This document shows positions 35,747 to 44,917 of a stretch of 64,000 nucleotides of DNA, piece by piece; within the stretch, counting starts at the first letter, position 1, and each line of letters starts with the position of its first letter. Where the stretch lies: assembly GCF_034366785.1 (NCBI RefSeq), contig NZ_CP112932.1:682001-746000 (forward strand), given 5' to 3'. Source of the stretch: Candidatus Trichorickettsia mobilis (GTDB lineage Bacteria; Pseudomonadota; Alphaproteobacteria; Rickettsiales; Rickettsiaceae). The position numbers and the translations under genes are program-made. The notes beneath the pieces were generated by a model. The model had not been told where the DNA came from. It did no database searches and saw only the letters and a list, made by a program, of their open reading frames with translations.

Positions 35747-36149
35747 ATTTTTAATAGTAATCTTAAGTCTATTAAGTAGTAGTTATGGAGTAATCTATGA
35801 AGACGATTTGCCAATTACTACTGATAATAGAATAAAAACCTACATATATAATCCGAATGAGGTATATTTATTAGTATTACATTTTGGGTTTCAATCGCAT
35901 ATAGAATTTGCCAAAAACGAAGAAATTCAAACAATTACTCTGGGTGATTCTTATGTATGGAAAATAACACCACTGGCTAATCGATTGTTTATAAAGCCAT
36001 TGGAAAAAAATATTAGAACTAATATGACTATCATTACCAATAAAAGAACTTATCAATTTGATATTGTTGCAAAAGAATTAGAAGACGGTGAAGAAAAGGA
36101 TCTGGTTTACGCAATTAGATTCTATTATCCAAAACGAAAATCTGGATAA
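35730..36149 (+). CDS. virB9: Type IV secretion protein VirB9, short form
   Basis: A 139-residue protein with a signal peptide (IVRFLIVILSLLSSSYG) and the VirB9 N-terminal domain (RIKTYIYNPNEVYLLVLHFGFQSHIEFAKNEEIQTITLGDS..W.I.P..NRLFIKPLE). It ends with YAIRFYYPKRKSG, where typical VirB9 proteins of 250 or more residues continue into a C-terminal domain that binds VirB7 and forms the outer-membrane collar. That domain is absent. Rickettsiae are known to have a second, truncated VirB9; this looks like that form. It is followed 11 bases later by virB10. Confidence 0.88.
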   Translation: MMIIVRFLIVILSLLSSSYGVIYEDDLPITTDNRIKTYIYNPNEVYLLVLHFGFQSHIEFAKNEEIQTITLGDSYVWKITPLANRLFIKPLEKNIRTNMTIITNKRTYQFDIVAKELEDGEEKDLVYAIRFYYPKRKSG

Positions 36150-36160
36150 ATTTTAAAGAT

Positions 36161-37603
36161 ATGGCAGAACAAACTACCTCTGAGGTAAAAACAGAACGAG
36201 CTGGCACAAAACCTGAAGTTCAACAAGAGCTTTCAAAGGTTGCGGCTAACCCAAAACAAAGTCTTTTAATTTTAGTAGGCATTTGCGGTATTTTTGGGTA
36301 TTTAATTTTTAATTTATTTATCAATAAAACTCCTACTACCACTGAACCACCAATAACTGCACCTACTCAAGTTACTAAGCCAGTAGAAAGTAAAGTGTCT
36401 GATGCGCCAAAAATTCCACAATTACCAGATTTACCAAAATTAATTACTCCCAAAGAAGCACCACCGCCACCGCCACCGCCGCCACCACCATTAAAACTTG
36501 AAGAACCACCACCAATGCCACTACCAGAGGTAGTACCGACAAAAGTTGAAACTCCCGCTTTAGAATCCATGCTACCACCAAAATTAGTGGATAACACTGA
36601 TGCTCAAAAGCGTAAAGAAGCAAAAAGAAAATCAACAATAATTTTAGTGGCTGGAGCTGGATCAAAAAAAACTCCAGAACAGATTCAACAAGAAACAGAT
36701 TTTACTGAGCGTGGAGCCATGGAATTTGTTCTTGGACGTGGAAAGATAATTGACGCAGTACTGGAAACCGCTATAAGCAGTGATATAGGTGGAGAAGTAA
36801 GAGCTGTAGTCAGTAGAGATGTATTTGCTGAAGGAGCTAAAGTTATATTAATTCCTAAGGGAACAAGAGTGTTTGGAATTTATCAAGTTGGCACAATGGA
36901 TGGTAACTATGGTAGAATATTAATACAGTGGAATAGAATTGACTTAGCTAGCGGTTATACTATAAACCTACAACTTACTCCTATCGTAGACGGTTTAGGT
37001 AGACAAGGAATACAAGGTAGAGTTGATAATAAATATACCGAACAATTCTCAAATGCAATTTTAATGTCAGCATTTAATATTGCTATAGCTAATGCTTTAG
37101 ATAAAATAGTAGCACCACCGATTAGCTCTCAGGCAAATGCGACTAATACTGCTGCCGCTACTTCTATCCAAAATATATTATCTACAGTTACTGCTAGTAA
37201 TGCCACTGCTGCTGCTAAAGTTATCCAAATTTGTGCGCAAACTCAAGCAGCGATTAGTGATAAAACGTCTTCGGCTTACACTTCTATGACTCAAGCTTGT
37301 ACAAGCATACAGAGTACTACTGGTGCTACAGACGAGCAAAAGCTGGCATCCATAACCAACAGTGCTAATGCTGCAGTATCAAGCTTACTTACCACTACTG
37401 CTGCTAATGCTTCCACGACTCAGGCGCAAGATGCCTCAAAACAAGCATTTACTGATGTAACTGATACTTTTAAAACTATGGTTACCCAACAAGAATTTAA
37501 GCCAACAACTACTATAGATCAAGGTACTTTAGTAAAAATTTATGTTAACAGAGATTATAAATTCCCTAAAGCAGCACTAAAAAGATCGAGGTTAATAAAG
37601 TGA
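36161..37603 (+). CDS. virB10: Type IV secretion protein VirB10
   Basis: A 480-residue channel protein that spans from inner to outer membrane. Cytoplasmic N-terminus, one helix (LLILVGICGIFGYLIFNLFI, about 35-54), a proline-rich periplasmic stretch (about 95-130, with a run of consecutive prolines and EEPPPMPLPEV), and the VirB10/TrbI beta-barrel domain (about 185-480, GRGKIIDAVLETAISSDIGG, IPKGTRVFGIYQ, GLGRQGIQGRVDNKY). An Ala/Thr/Ser-rich insertion (about 325-425) sits in the barrel domain where the antenna helices lie. It ends four bases into virB11. Confidence 0.95.
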   Translation: MAEQTTSEVKTERAGTKPEVQQELSKVAANPKQSLLILVGICGIFGYLIFNLFINKTPTTTEPPITAPTQVTKPVESKVSDAPKIPQLPDLPKLITPKEAPPPPPPPPPPLKLEEPPPMPLPEVVPTKVETPALESMLPPKLVDNTDAQKRKEAKRKSTIILVAGAGSKKTPEQIQQETDFTERGAMEFVLGRGKIIDAVLETAISSDIGGEVRAVVSRDVFAEGAKVILIPKGTRVFGIYQVGTMDGNYGRILIQWNRIDLASGYTINLQLTPIVDGLGRQGIQGRVDNKYTEQFSNAILMSAFNIAIANALDKIVAPPISSQANATNTAAATSIQNILSTVTASNATAAAKVIQICAQTQAAISDKTSSAYTSMTQACTSIQSTTGATDEQKLASITNSANAAVSSLLTTTAANASTTQAQDASKQAFTDVTDTFKTMVTQQEFKPTTTIDQGTLVKIYVNRDYKFPKAALKRSRLIK

Positions 37604-38607
37604 ATTTTGCAGCATTAGAAACTTATTTATTTCCGTTTAAAAATATTTTTGCTGAGGATGGAGTTAATGAGGTTATGGTCAACAGGCCAGGCGAGGCTTG
37701 GGTTGAAAAAAGAGGAGATCAAAGGTTAGAAAAAATACCAGAGCTAGATTTAGATCATTTACTAGGTTTGGGCAGACTTGTGGCGCAAAGTACTGATCAG
37801 ACCATTTCTGAAGAAAGGCCGTTACTTTCTGCATCTCTACCAAATGGTTATCGTATTCAAGTTGTATTTCCTCCGGCATGCGAAATTGGCTGTGTGGCAT
37901 ATGCGATTAGAAAAGGCAGTACCATGCATTTATCTTTGGATGATTATGAAAAGATGGGAGCTTTTGCTTCTACAACCGCAGAAGCTAAGGTAGATGAAAG
38001 TCATGCAGTTTTAGCACAGTTCCTTAAAGAAAAGAACATTAAAGAGTTTCTTAAAACCGCTATATTAAACAAAAAAAATATCATTATTAGTGGTGGGACA
38101 TCAACTGGGAAAACAACTTTTACTAACGCAGCGTTAGCTGAAATCCCTACTCACGAAAGGTTAATTACTGTTGAAGACGCTCGTGAAGTATTATTACCTA
38201 AACACCAAAACAGAGTACATTTACTTGCTTCAAAGGGTGGTCAAGGGCGAGCTAAAGTCACTACACAAGAGTTGATAGAAGCATGTTTAAGGCTTAGACC
38301 TGATCGTATTATTGTTGGCGAACTAAGAGGAGCAGAAGCCTTTAGTTTCTTACGTGCTATTAATACAGGTCATCCAGGATCTATATCAACCTTACACGCA
38401 GATACGCCAGCTATGGCTCTAGAACAGCTTAAATTAATGGTAATGCAAGCTGGTCTTGGCATGCCACCAGACGAAATAAAAAAATATATATTGGCAGTAA
38501 TTGATATTGTTGTCCAGTTACAACGTGGTAGTGGTGGCAGGAGATACATTTCAGAAATATATTTTAAAAGCTTAGGAAAAGAAGATGGATTTCCAGAAAA
38601 TTCTTAG
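37600..38607 (+). CDS. virB11: Type IV secretion ATPase VirB11
   Basis: A hexameric cytoplasmic ATPase of 335 residues that energises assembly and secretion. Walker A GGTSTGKTTF (about 164-173), the Asp box (VEDAREVLL), Walker B-type LRLRPDRIIVGELRG and the His box NTGHPGSISTLHAD. The start codon is GTG, within the stop of virB10 (GTGA overlap). It overlaps virD4 by 23 bases. Confidence 0.96.
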   Translation: MNFAALETYLFPFKNIFAEDGVNEVMVNRPGEAWVEKRGDQRLEKIPELDLDHLLGLGRLVAQSTDQTISEERPLLSASLPNGYRIQVVFPPACEIGCVAYAIRKGSTMHLSLDDYEKMGAFASTTAEAKVDESHAVLAQFLKEKNIKEFLKTAILNKKNIIISGGTSTGKTTFTNAALAEIPTHERLITVEDAREVLLPKHQNRVHLLASKGGQGRAKVTTQELIEACLRLRPDRIIVGELRGAEAFSFLRAINTGHPGSISTLHADTPAMALEQLKLMVMQAGLGMPPDEIKKYILAVIDIVVQLQRGSGGRRYISEIYFKSLGKEDGFPENS

Positions 38608-40375
38608 AACCGCACGTAATATTTTTGGACATGCAATACTTCATCCAACAGTCATATTTTGTGTCATCTGGATAAGTGGAGCGCTTGTATTAGTGTCGGT
38701 TGATCGTTCAACGCAAATAGAGTTAAGCCTACAACCTGTTACTATTGCTTTTACTTATCTAAAATGGCTTATTAATGTATGGTCACAACTCAGTTTTGAT
38801 TATAATAATTATTTAAAGGTCAAATTGGTACTATCTCTTATTTCTCCTACAATATTAGTATGCATATTTTACTATAAAAATTTTACCAAAATCAAAGATT
38901 TAAAGTTCTTTGCTCCAAAAGAGAAAGTATATGGTGATGCTGATTGGGCAACAGCTGATGATATAGAAAGAGCGGGGCTTCGCGCTAAACAGGGAGTGTT
39001 GCTTGGTGTAGACAATATCGGTTATTTTGTAGCAGATGGATTTCAGCATATTTTATTATTTGCACCTACAGGCGCTGGTAAAGGCGTTGGTTTTGTGATC
39101 CCTAATTTGTTATTTTGGGATCATTCTGTAGTTGTACATGACATAAAATTAGAAAACCATCAGCTTACTAGCGGTTGGCGGGCGAAACAAGGGCAGGAAA
39201 TTTTTGTTTGGGAACCTTCAAATCCTGATGGAGTAACACATTGTTATAATCCCATAGACTGGGTAAGTAAAAAATCAGGACAAATGGTTGATGATGTCCA
39301 AAAGATAGCTAACCTTGTATCGCCAAAGCAGGATTTTTGGGAAAATGAAGCAAGAAGTCTATTTCTTGGAGTCGTATTATCTTTAATTGCCGATCCTAGT
39401 AAGACTAAATCGTTTGGCGAAGTAGTACGTACAATGCGTAGTGATGACGTGGTATATAATCTTGCCGTTGCTATGGATACTTTTGGTAAAGATATCCATC
39501 CTGCAGGCTATATGAACATCGCAGCTTTCCTACAAAAAGCCGATAAAGAACGATCTGGGGTGATCTCTACCATGAACTCTTCTTTAGAATTATGGGCTAA
39601 TCCTTTAATTGATGCAGCAACCGCTTCTTCAGATTTTAATGTATTAGAATTTAAAAAGAAAAAAACTACTGTTTATGTAGGACTTACTCCAGATAACATC
39701 CAACGCCTGCAAAAGCTAATGCAGATATTTTATCAACAGGCTACAGAGTTTTTAAGCCGGAAAATGCCTGATCTTAAAGAAGAACCATACGGGGTGATGT
39801 TTTTATTAGATGAGTTCCCAACGTTGGGCAAGATGGAGCAATTCAAAGCAGGTATCGCTTACTTTCGAGGATATAGAGTACGTTTATTTTTAATTATTCA
39901 AGATACTCAACAGTTAAAGGGTACATATGAAGAAGCTGGGATGAATTCCTTTTTATCAAATTCTACCTATCGTATTACTTATGCCGCTAATAATTATGAA
40001 ACTGCTAATTTAATTTCACAACTTTGCGGTAATAAAACTGTAGAACAGGTGTCTCGTAGTAATCCAGTTTTTGGTCTTAATTTATCTGGTATGTCTAAAA
40101 GCGTATCTTCTGTACAAAGAGCATTGCTTTTACCACAAGAAGTAATTCAATTACCTAGGGATGAGCAAATAGTATTAATTGAATCAATGCCACCGATTAA
40201 ATCTAAAAAGATTTTTTATTATAAAGATAAGTTTTTTACCAAAAGATTGTTGCCAGGTACTTTTATACCTACTCAAGAGCCATTCGATCCTAATAAAAAC
40301 AAAGCAGCCTCATCAAGCAGCGAAGAAGCCGTCACAAACACTACAGAAAATAGTACAGCCGAACAATCATCATGA
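38585..40375 (+). CDS. virD4: Type IV secretion coupling protein VirD4
   Basis: Inner-membrane coupling ATPase of 596 residues that brings substrates to the channel. Two N-terminal membrane helices (about 17-37 and 77-97), Walker A APTGAGKGVG (about 160-169), Walker B FLLDEFPTLG (about 404-413) and a polar, Ser/Thr-rich tail. It is the last gene of the cluster. No VirB4, VirB6 or VirB7 gene is in this window; in Rickettsiales the vir genes are scattered over several loci. Confidence 0.96.
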   Translation: MDFQKILRTARNIFGHAILHPTVIFCVIWISGALVLVSVDRSTQIELSLQPVTIAFTYLKWLINVWSQLSFDYNNYLKVKLVLSLISPTILVCIFYYKNFTKIKDLKFFAPKEKVYGDADWATADDIERAGLRAKQGVLLGVDNIGYFVADGFQHILLFAPTGAGKGVGFVIPNLLFWDHSVVVHDIKLENHQLTSGWRAKQGQEIFVWEPSNPDGVTHCYNPIDWVSKKSGQMVDDVQKIANLVSPKQDFWENEARSLFLGVVLSLIADPSKTKSFGEVVRTMRSDDVVYNLAVAMDTFGKDIHPAGYMNIAAFLQKADKERSGVISTMNSSLELWANPLIDAATASSDFNVLEFKKKKTTVYVGLTPDNIQRLQKLMQIFYQQATEFLSRKMPDLKEEPYGVMFLLDEFPTLGKMEQFKAGIAYFRGYRVRLFLIIQDTQQLKGTYEEAGMNSFLSNSTYRITYAANNYETANLISQLCGNKTVEQVSRSNPVFGLNLSGMSKSVSSVQRALLLPQEVIQLPRDEQIVLIESMPPIKSKKIFYYKDKFFTKRLLPGTFIPTQEPFDPNKNKAASSSSEEAVTNTTENSTAEQSS

Positions 40376-40532
40376 ACTTACTCTTGTACAAGATAATGTG
40401 AATTATTGTTAGTTGTACTTTAGAGGGTAGATGTAAATAAAACGTTAATTGAATTTTTGTGTATCTATTCAGGGGTCTGGCAAACCGCAGATGTATGATA
40501 TAACTAGTCTTACTTAACTTAACGCACTCGAT

Positions 40533-40559
40533 GTCATTCCCAGCAACGGCGGGAATGAC
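40533..40559. terminator. Hairpin between convergent virD4 and glmS
   Basis: GTCATTCCC (40533-40541) and GGGAATGAC (40551-40559) form 9-bp perfect arms around CAGCAACGG, eight bases from the glmS stop and between two convergent genes. It could stop transcription, but the stem ends without a clear T-run and resembles a dispersed repeat. Confidence 0.4.
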
Positions 40560-40567
40560 ACCATAGG

Positions 40568-42385
40568 TTATTCCACAGTAACGCTTTTTGCCAAATTACG
40601 AGGTTGATCTATGTCATTTCCTTTTAAATCGGCGGTATAATACGCCAGTAATTGTAATGGTATAGTATAAATCATGGGCGCAATAAATTGGTCGCAGTTA
40701 GGGATTGGTAGTATCCAGGTAGAATAATCGCCTACTTTATCAGCATCATCTTTGCTTATAATAGATAATACTCTCGCTCCCCTGGCAATTACCTCCTGTA
40801 GGTTAGAAAACATTTTATCAAATAAAAAAGCATGATGAGGTATTAAAGCGATCACTGGCATGTTATTGTCAATTAGTGCCATTGCGCCATGTTTTAATTC
40901 GCCACCAGCATAGCCTTCGGCGTGGATATATGATAACTCTTTCATTTTTAGGGAACCTTCAAGAGCAATAGGATATAAGCTACCTCGAGCAATAAATAAA
41001 GCGCTTTTAAAATCTTTAATTTGCATGGCGATATTTTTAATATTGTTACAGTGTAACAATATTTCTTCGATCATTGTTGGAACTGATAATAATAGTGTAG
41101 TTAGGGTTTCAGATTTATGACTAGTAAGATTACCGGTCTTTACTCCTATATCTATGCTTAAGCCAGCTAGTACCATTAATTGTCCTAAAAAAGCTTTGGT
41201 CGAAGCAACTCCAATTTCAGCGCCGACCATTATTGGTAATACATAATCTGATATTCGTGCAATCGAGCTTTTTTCTACATTAGTGATTGCGATGATAGTT
41301 TGTCCATCAGCTTTTGCTTTTCTAAGTGCTTCGAGTGTATCTAGAGTTTCTCCTGACTGTGAAATAACTATTGTGACTCCATTTTTGCTACTAGCTACCG
41401 CGCGATACCTATATTCAGAAGCAATTTCTAGATCAACATTAATATCGGTTAATTCCTCTAGCCAGTATTTAGCCACCAATCCTGAATAATAAGCAGTGCC
41501 GCATGCTAGTATTTTAATACGATCAACATGCGGCCAATCGATGTCTAAAGCAAATAACCCTTTTCCTTTTAAATATCTATCTATGGTTCTGGCTAATACT
41601 ATTGGTTGCTCATGTATTTCTTTAAGCATAAAATGAGGGTAATCTTTTTTAGATATTTCATCAAGCAATAATGACTTATTGGTAGTACGCTTAGCTATGT
41701 TCTGATCTTGATCAAAAATATAATAAGAGTCTAGTTTGACTATCACTTTATCGCCATCTTCTAGATAAATAACGTCGCTAACCATATTACCAAATGCTAT
41801 GACATCAGAAGCAATATAAGTACCATGATCAGCCAGGCCTAATATCAATGAATTTTTTTTGCTGGCTGCAAATAAAAATTGACTATCTCTAAACATAAAA
41901 ACTACTGCAAACGAGCCTTCTAATTTACTGATAGTTTGATGAGCTGCAGCCTCAGCGTCAACATCTAATGTAAGATAATAATCAAGGAGGTTGGCAACAA
42001 CTTCAGTGTCAGTATCAGACTTAAATTTGTAGCCTAGCTGCTGTAATTCCTGCTTTAATTGGCTATAGTTCTCAATAATACCATTATGGACTATAGCTAC
42101 TCGTTCTGTTCCATGCGGATGAGCATTCTCTACACTTGGTGCTCCATGAGTTGCCCATCTGGTATGACCAATACCAATATAACTATTTAATTCTTCCTTG
42201 AAAGAGAGTAGCTTTTTTAAAGCATTAACTTTACCAACAGTTTTGACTGTATGTATAAGAGGTCTATTGTTTATTAGCACAGCTATACCGGCACTATCAT
42301 AGCCTCTATATTCTAATTTTTCCAAACCACTGACTAAGGTTGGTAAAATATTATTAATACTAATACCGGCGATAATCCCGCACAT
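40568..42385 (-). CDS. glmS: Glutamine--fructose-6-phosphate aminotransferase
   Basis: Makes glucosamine-6-phosphate, the first step to UDP-GlcNAc for peptidoglycan and lipid A. 605 residues: N-terminal glutaminase with nucleophile Cys2 (MCGIIAGIS) and HTRWATHG, then two SIS sugar-isomerase domains (ILACGTAYYSGLVAKYW, SQSGETLDTLEALRKAK, LEGSLKMKELSYIHAEGYAGGELKHG) and the end LAKSVTVE. No glmS ribozyme is seen upstream. It follows the reduced glmU after two bases. Confidence 0.97.
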   Translation of the reverse strand: MCGIIAGISINNILPTLVSGLEKLEYRGYDSAGIAVLINNRPLIHTVKTVGKVNALKKLLSFKEELNSYIGIGHTRWATHGAPSVENAHPHGTERVAIVHNGIIENYSQLKQELQQLGYKFKSDTDTEVVANLLDYYLTLDVDAEAAAHQTISKLEGSFAVVFMFRDSQFLFAASKKNSLILGLADHGTYIASDVIAFGNMVSDVIYLEDGDKVIVKLDSYYIFDQDQNIAKRTTNKSLLLDEISKKDYPHFMLKEIHEQPIVLARTIDRYLKGKGLFALDIDWPHVDRIKILACGTAYYSGLVAKYWLEELTDINVDLEIASEYRYRAVASSKNGVTIVISQSGETLDTLEALRKAKADGQTIIAITNVEKSSIARISDYVLPIMVGAEIGVASTKAFLGQLMVLAGLSIDIGVKTGNLTSHKSETLTTLLLSVPTMIEEILLHCNNIKNIAMQIKDFKSALFIARGSLYPIALEGSLKMKELSYIHAEGYAGGELKHGAMALIDNNMPVIALIPHHAFLFDKMFSNLQEVIARGARVLSIISKDDADKVGDYSTWILPIPNCDQFIAPMIYTIPLQLLAYYTADLKGNDIDQPRNLAKSVTVE

Positions 42386-42387
42386 AT

Positions 42388-43374
42388 TTATTTTCTCCGA
42401 TTTGGTTTCATCTGTTGCTTACTGCGACCACTTGCAAAAGTGCTATTCGGAACATTCTGGTTAATAAATGAACCAGCTCCTATAAACGAGTTGGTGCCAA
42501 TAGTGATTGGGGCAATTAATGAACTGTTCGAGCCGATAAATGTATCATCTGCAATTATAGTTTGGTGTTTTTTAAAGCCATCATAATTACAGGTAACAAC
42601 ACCAGCACCAATATTAACATTTTTGCCAATGATGCTATCTCCAATATAGGATAGATGGCCTGCTGAACTTGCGGTATCCAGTATAGAATTTTTTATTTCA
42701 ACAAAATTACCTATTTTAACATTATTTCCAATCCTACTGTCACCACGTATTCGAGCAAAAGGTCCAATTTTTGCGCCACTTTCTATTTCTACTTTTTCTA
42801 AGTAAGAGAAAGCTCTAATATGTACATGATCATGTAGCTTAACGTTAGTACCGAAATAAACATTGGGTTCAACTAATACTTTATTGCCAAATTCAGTGTC
42901 AAATGCTAGATAAGTAGTGGCAGGATCTTGTAAGAACACTCCTTTATCAATCGCACTTTGTCGTAATTTATTTTGTATTTCCTGTTCAAATTCGATAATT
43001 TTATTCATATTATTTAGTAATTTTAGAGGATGAGAGTCAAGATTGTAGATTGGTTCATTGTTAATGGCCTCATCAAAAGATTGAATATTAGGCAAGAATG
43101 TGCTCCGTAATTTGCCGCTAATTCCGACCATGCACGCAGTATTTGCTAATACTCCTACTAGAATTTCCTGTTCTGCCTTTTGCTTTATGAACTGATCAAT
43201 AATTTCATCAGTTAAACCGATTAAATTAGATTTTACAAAGACTATACTATGAGGAGATATCGTGGTAGTAACTAGATAATTAGTAATATTATCCACAGCA
43301 TATTGCTTTATTGCTCTTGACGCAATCATTTGATTGCTATATTCCGTATCTATGAAAAAAATTGTATTACTCAT
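42388..43374 (-). CDS. glmU: GlmU-like acetyltransferase with degenerate N-terminal domain
   Basis: A 328-residue relative of bifunctional GlmU (normally about 450). The C-terminal left-handed beta-helix (about 165-310) is intact. It includes IGPFARIRGDSRIGNNVKIGNFVEIK and the acetyltransferase active region AGHLSYIGD with its histidine, then NIGAGVVTCNYDGFKKHQT. The N-terminal domain lacks the GxGTRM...PK nucleotide-binding motif of the uridylyltransferase and is about 100 residues shorter. It may therefore only make GlcNAc-1-phosphate, leaving the UDP transfer to another enzyme. It is co-transcribed with glmS and divergent from glmM. Confidence 0.85.
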   Translation of the reverse strand: MSNTIFFIDTEYSNQMIASRAIKQYAVDNITNYLVTTTISPHSIVFVKSNLIGLTDEIIDQFIKQKAEQEILVGVLANTACMVGISGKLRSTFLPNIQSFDEAINNEPIYNLDSHPLKLLNNMNKIIEFEQEIQNKLRQSAIDKGVFLQDPATTYLAFDTEFGNKVLVEPNVYFGTNVKLHDHVHIRAFSYLEKVEIESGAKIGPFARIRGDSRIGNNVKIGNFVEIKNSILDTASSAGHLSYIGDSIIGKNVNIGAGVVTCNYDGFKKHQTIIADDTFIGSNSSLIAPITIGTNSFIGAGSFINQNVPNSTFASGRSKQQMKPNRRK

Positions 43375-43393
43375 CGATTATAATATAAAATTC

Positions 43394-43498
43394 GAGAATG
43401 TTCAATGAACTGTATCAAACCGTCATTGCGAGACCATAAATGGTCTCAAAGCTTGACGTGCTCTATTTTTATATCGACGCAGTTCATTGAACACTCTC
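43394..43498. repeat. Palindromic element, family D (copy 2)
   Basis: GAGAATGTTCAATGAACTG (43394-43412) and CAGTTCATTGAACACTCTC (43480-43498) are inverse ends with one mismatch. The interior has CGTCATTGCGAGACCA and TGGTCTCAAAGCTTGACG, which themselves pair. It fills most of the gap between the divergent glmU and glmM genes. Confidence 0.8.
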
Positions 43499-43523
43499 CT
43501 ATTTTAGATAAGGTGTAGCGATA

Positions 43524-44906
43524 ATGCAAAAGAAATATTTTGGCACTGACGGAATCAGAGGTAGGAGTAATACCAATATTATTACTCCCGAAATCATGAT
43601 TAAACTTGCGATGGCTACTGCTGTAGCTTGTGGTTTTTCAGAAAAAAGATCAACTAAACCTACTATAGTAATTGGAAAAGACACCAGACTATCAGGTTAT
43701 ATGTTAGAATTTGCTTTAACCTCTGGTTTTATTTCAATGGGAGTTAATATAGTATTAGTAGGACCAATCCCTACTCCAGCCATATCAATGTTGATCAGAA
43801 GTTTACGAGCAGATTTAGGAATGATGATCTCAGCATCACATAATCCATATTATGATAATGGGGTTAAATTTTTTGACTCCTCTGGTTATAAGATGGATGC
43901 AGCATTAGAAAATAAGATTGAACAATTAATGTCTACTGATTTATCAGAGTATGTGGCTCATTATAATGATTTGGGCAAGGCGGTAAAACTAGAAGATGCA
44001 CGTGGTCGTTATATCGAGCACGTGAAATATTCATTTCCACATATTCATAAGTTAGATGGTATTAAGATAGTAGTTGATTGCGCCAATGGCGCTGCTTATG
44101 ATGTTGCTCCCAAAGTATTCCATGAACTTGGAGCGGAAGTAATTGCTTGTGGAATCAATCCTAACGGTTTTAACATAAATCATCAATGTGGTGTCTTGGA
44201 CGCAAAAGAGCTAGCTAAAAAGGTAGTAGAACATAAGGCAGATTTAGGCATCGCGTTAGATGGAGATGCTGACCGGATTCTAATAATAGATGAGAATGGA
44301 CAAGCTATAGATGGAGATCAGATTATTGCCGCACTTGCCGATTATTTATCAGCTATGAATCATGGGTTAAAAAACAATACGGTAGTGACTACAATTATGT
44401 CAAATATGGGGCTTGAGCTTTATTTAAATTCCATTGGTATTAGTCTTGTGCGCACAAATGTTGGAGATAAACATGTGGCCCAAAAAATGCGTGAACTTGA
44501 GTGTAATTTAGGTGGTGAACAATCTGGTCATATTATCATTGGTGCAAACGAAGCTACAGGTGATGGTATTAAGGTAGCTCTGCAAGTGCTGGCAATGTAT
44601 AAAATTGCGCAAAATATTCCAATTAGTCAATTACTCAATAAATTCACTCCGGTACCGCAATTTACTCATAATATATATTATGATCATAAATATTATGGCC
44701 AACAAAATCTTATTTGCAAAGATAGGATAGAAAACATCACTAGATTGTACCAAAAAATTTATGCCAAAGAAGCCAGGATTATAATACGTAAATCTGGTAC
44801 TGAACCCATTATCCGCTTAATGGTTGAAAGCATCGACTCAGCACTTGCAAAAAATCTGTTGTCAAATATCCGAATTGAAGTTGAGAAAGAATTAAACCTT
44901 GATTAG
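43524..44906 (+). CDS. glmM: Phosphoglucosamine mutase
   Basis: Converts glucosamine-6-phosphate to glucosamine-1-phosphate. It has 460 residues: KYFGTDGIRGRSN at the start, phosphoserine loop MISASHNPYYDNG (about 100-112), Mg-binding DGDADR, GEQSGH sugar loop, and phosphate-binding RKSGTEPIIRLM. It sits between GlmS and the acetyltransferase half of GlmU in the pathway, and is adjacent to both. Confidence 0.96.
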   Translation: MQKKYFGTDGIRGRSNTNIITPEIMIKLAMATAVACGFSEKRSTKPTIVIGKDTRLSGYMLEFALTSGFISMGVNIVLVGPIPTPAISMLIRSLRADLGMMISASHNPYYDNGVKFFDSSGYKMDAALENKIEQLMSTDLSEYVAHYNDLGKAVKLEDARGRYIEHVKYSFPHIHKLDGIKIVVDCANGAAYDVAPKVFHELGAEVIACGINPNGFNINHQCGVLDAKELAKKVVEHKADLGIALDGDADRILIIDENGQAIDGDQIIAALADYLSAMNHGLKNNTVVTTIMSNMGLELYLNSIGISLVRTNVGDKHVAQKMRELECNLGGEQSGHIIIGANEATGDGIKVALQVLAMYKIAQNIPISQLLNKFTPVPQFTHNIYYDHKYYGQQNLICKDRIENITRLYQKIYAKEARIIIRKSGTEPIIRLMVESIDSALAKNLLSNIRIEVEKELNLD

Positions 44907-44917
44907 TTTTTATAAAC

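Noticed and set aside
36367-36597. Reverse-strand glycine-rich frame opposite virB10
   Set aside because: Produced by the proline codons of the VirB10 proline-rich region read on the opposite strand.
40568-42500. glmS ribozyme upstream of glmS
   Set aside because: The sequence upstream of glmS is the coding region of the glmU-like gene, two bases away, leaving no room for the ribozyme.
43289-43297. TTATCCACA, a DnaA-box-like 9-mer
   Set aside because: A single box inside the glmU coding sequence, with no cluster of boxes or AT-rich unwinding region; not evidence for an origin.
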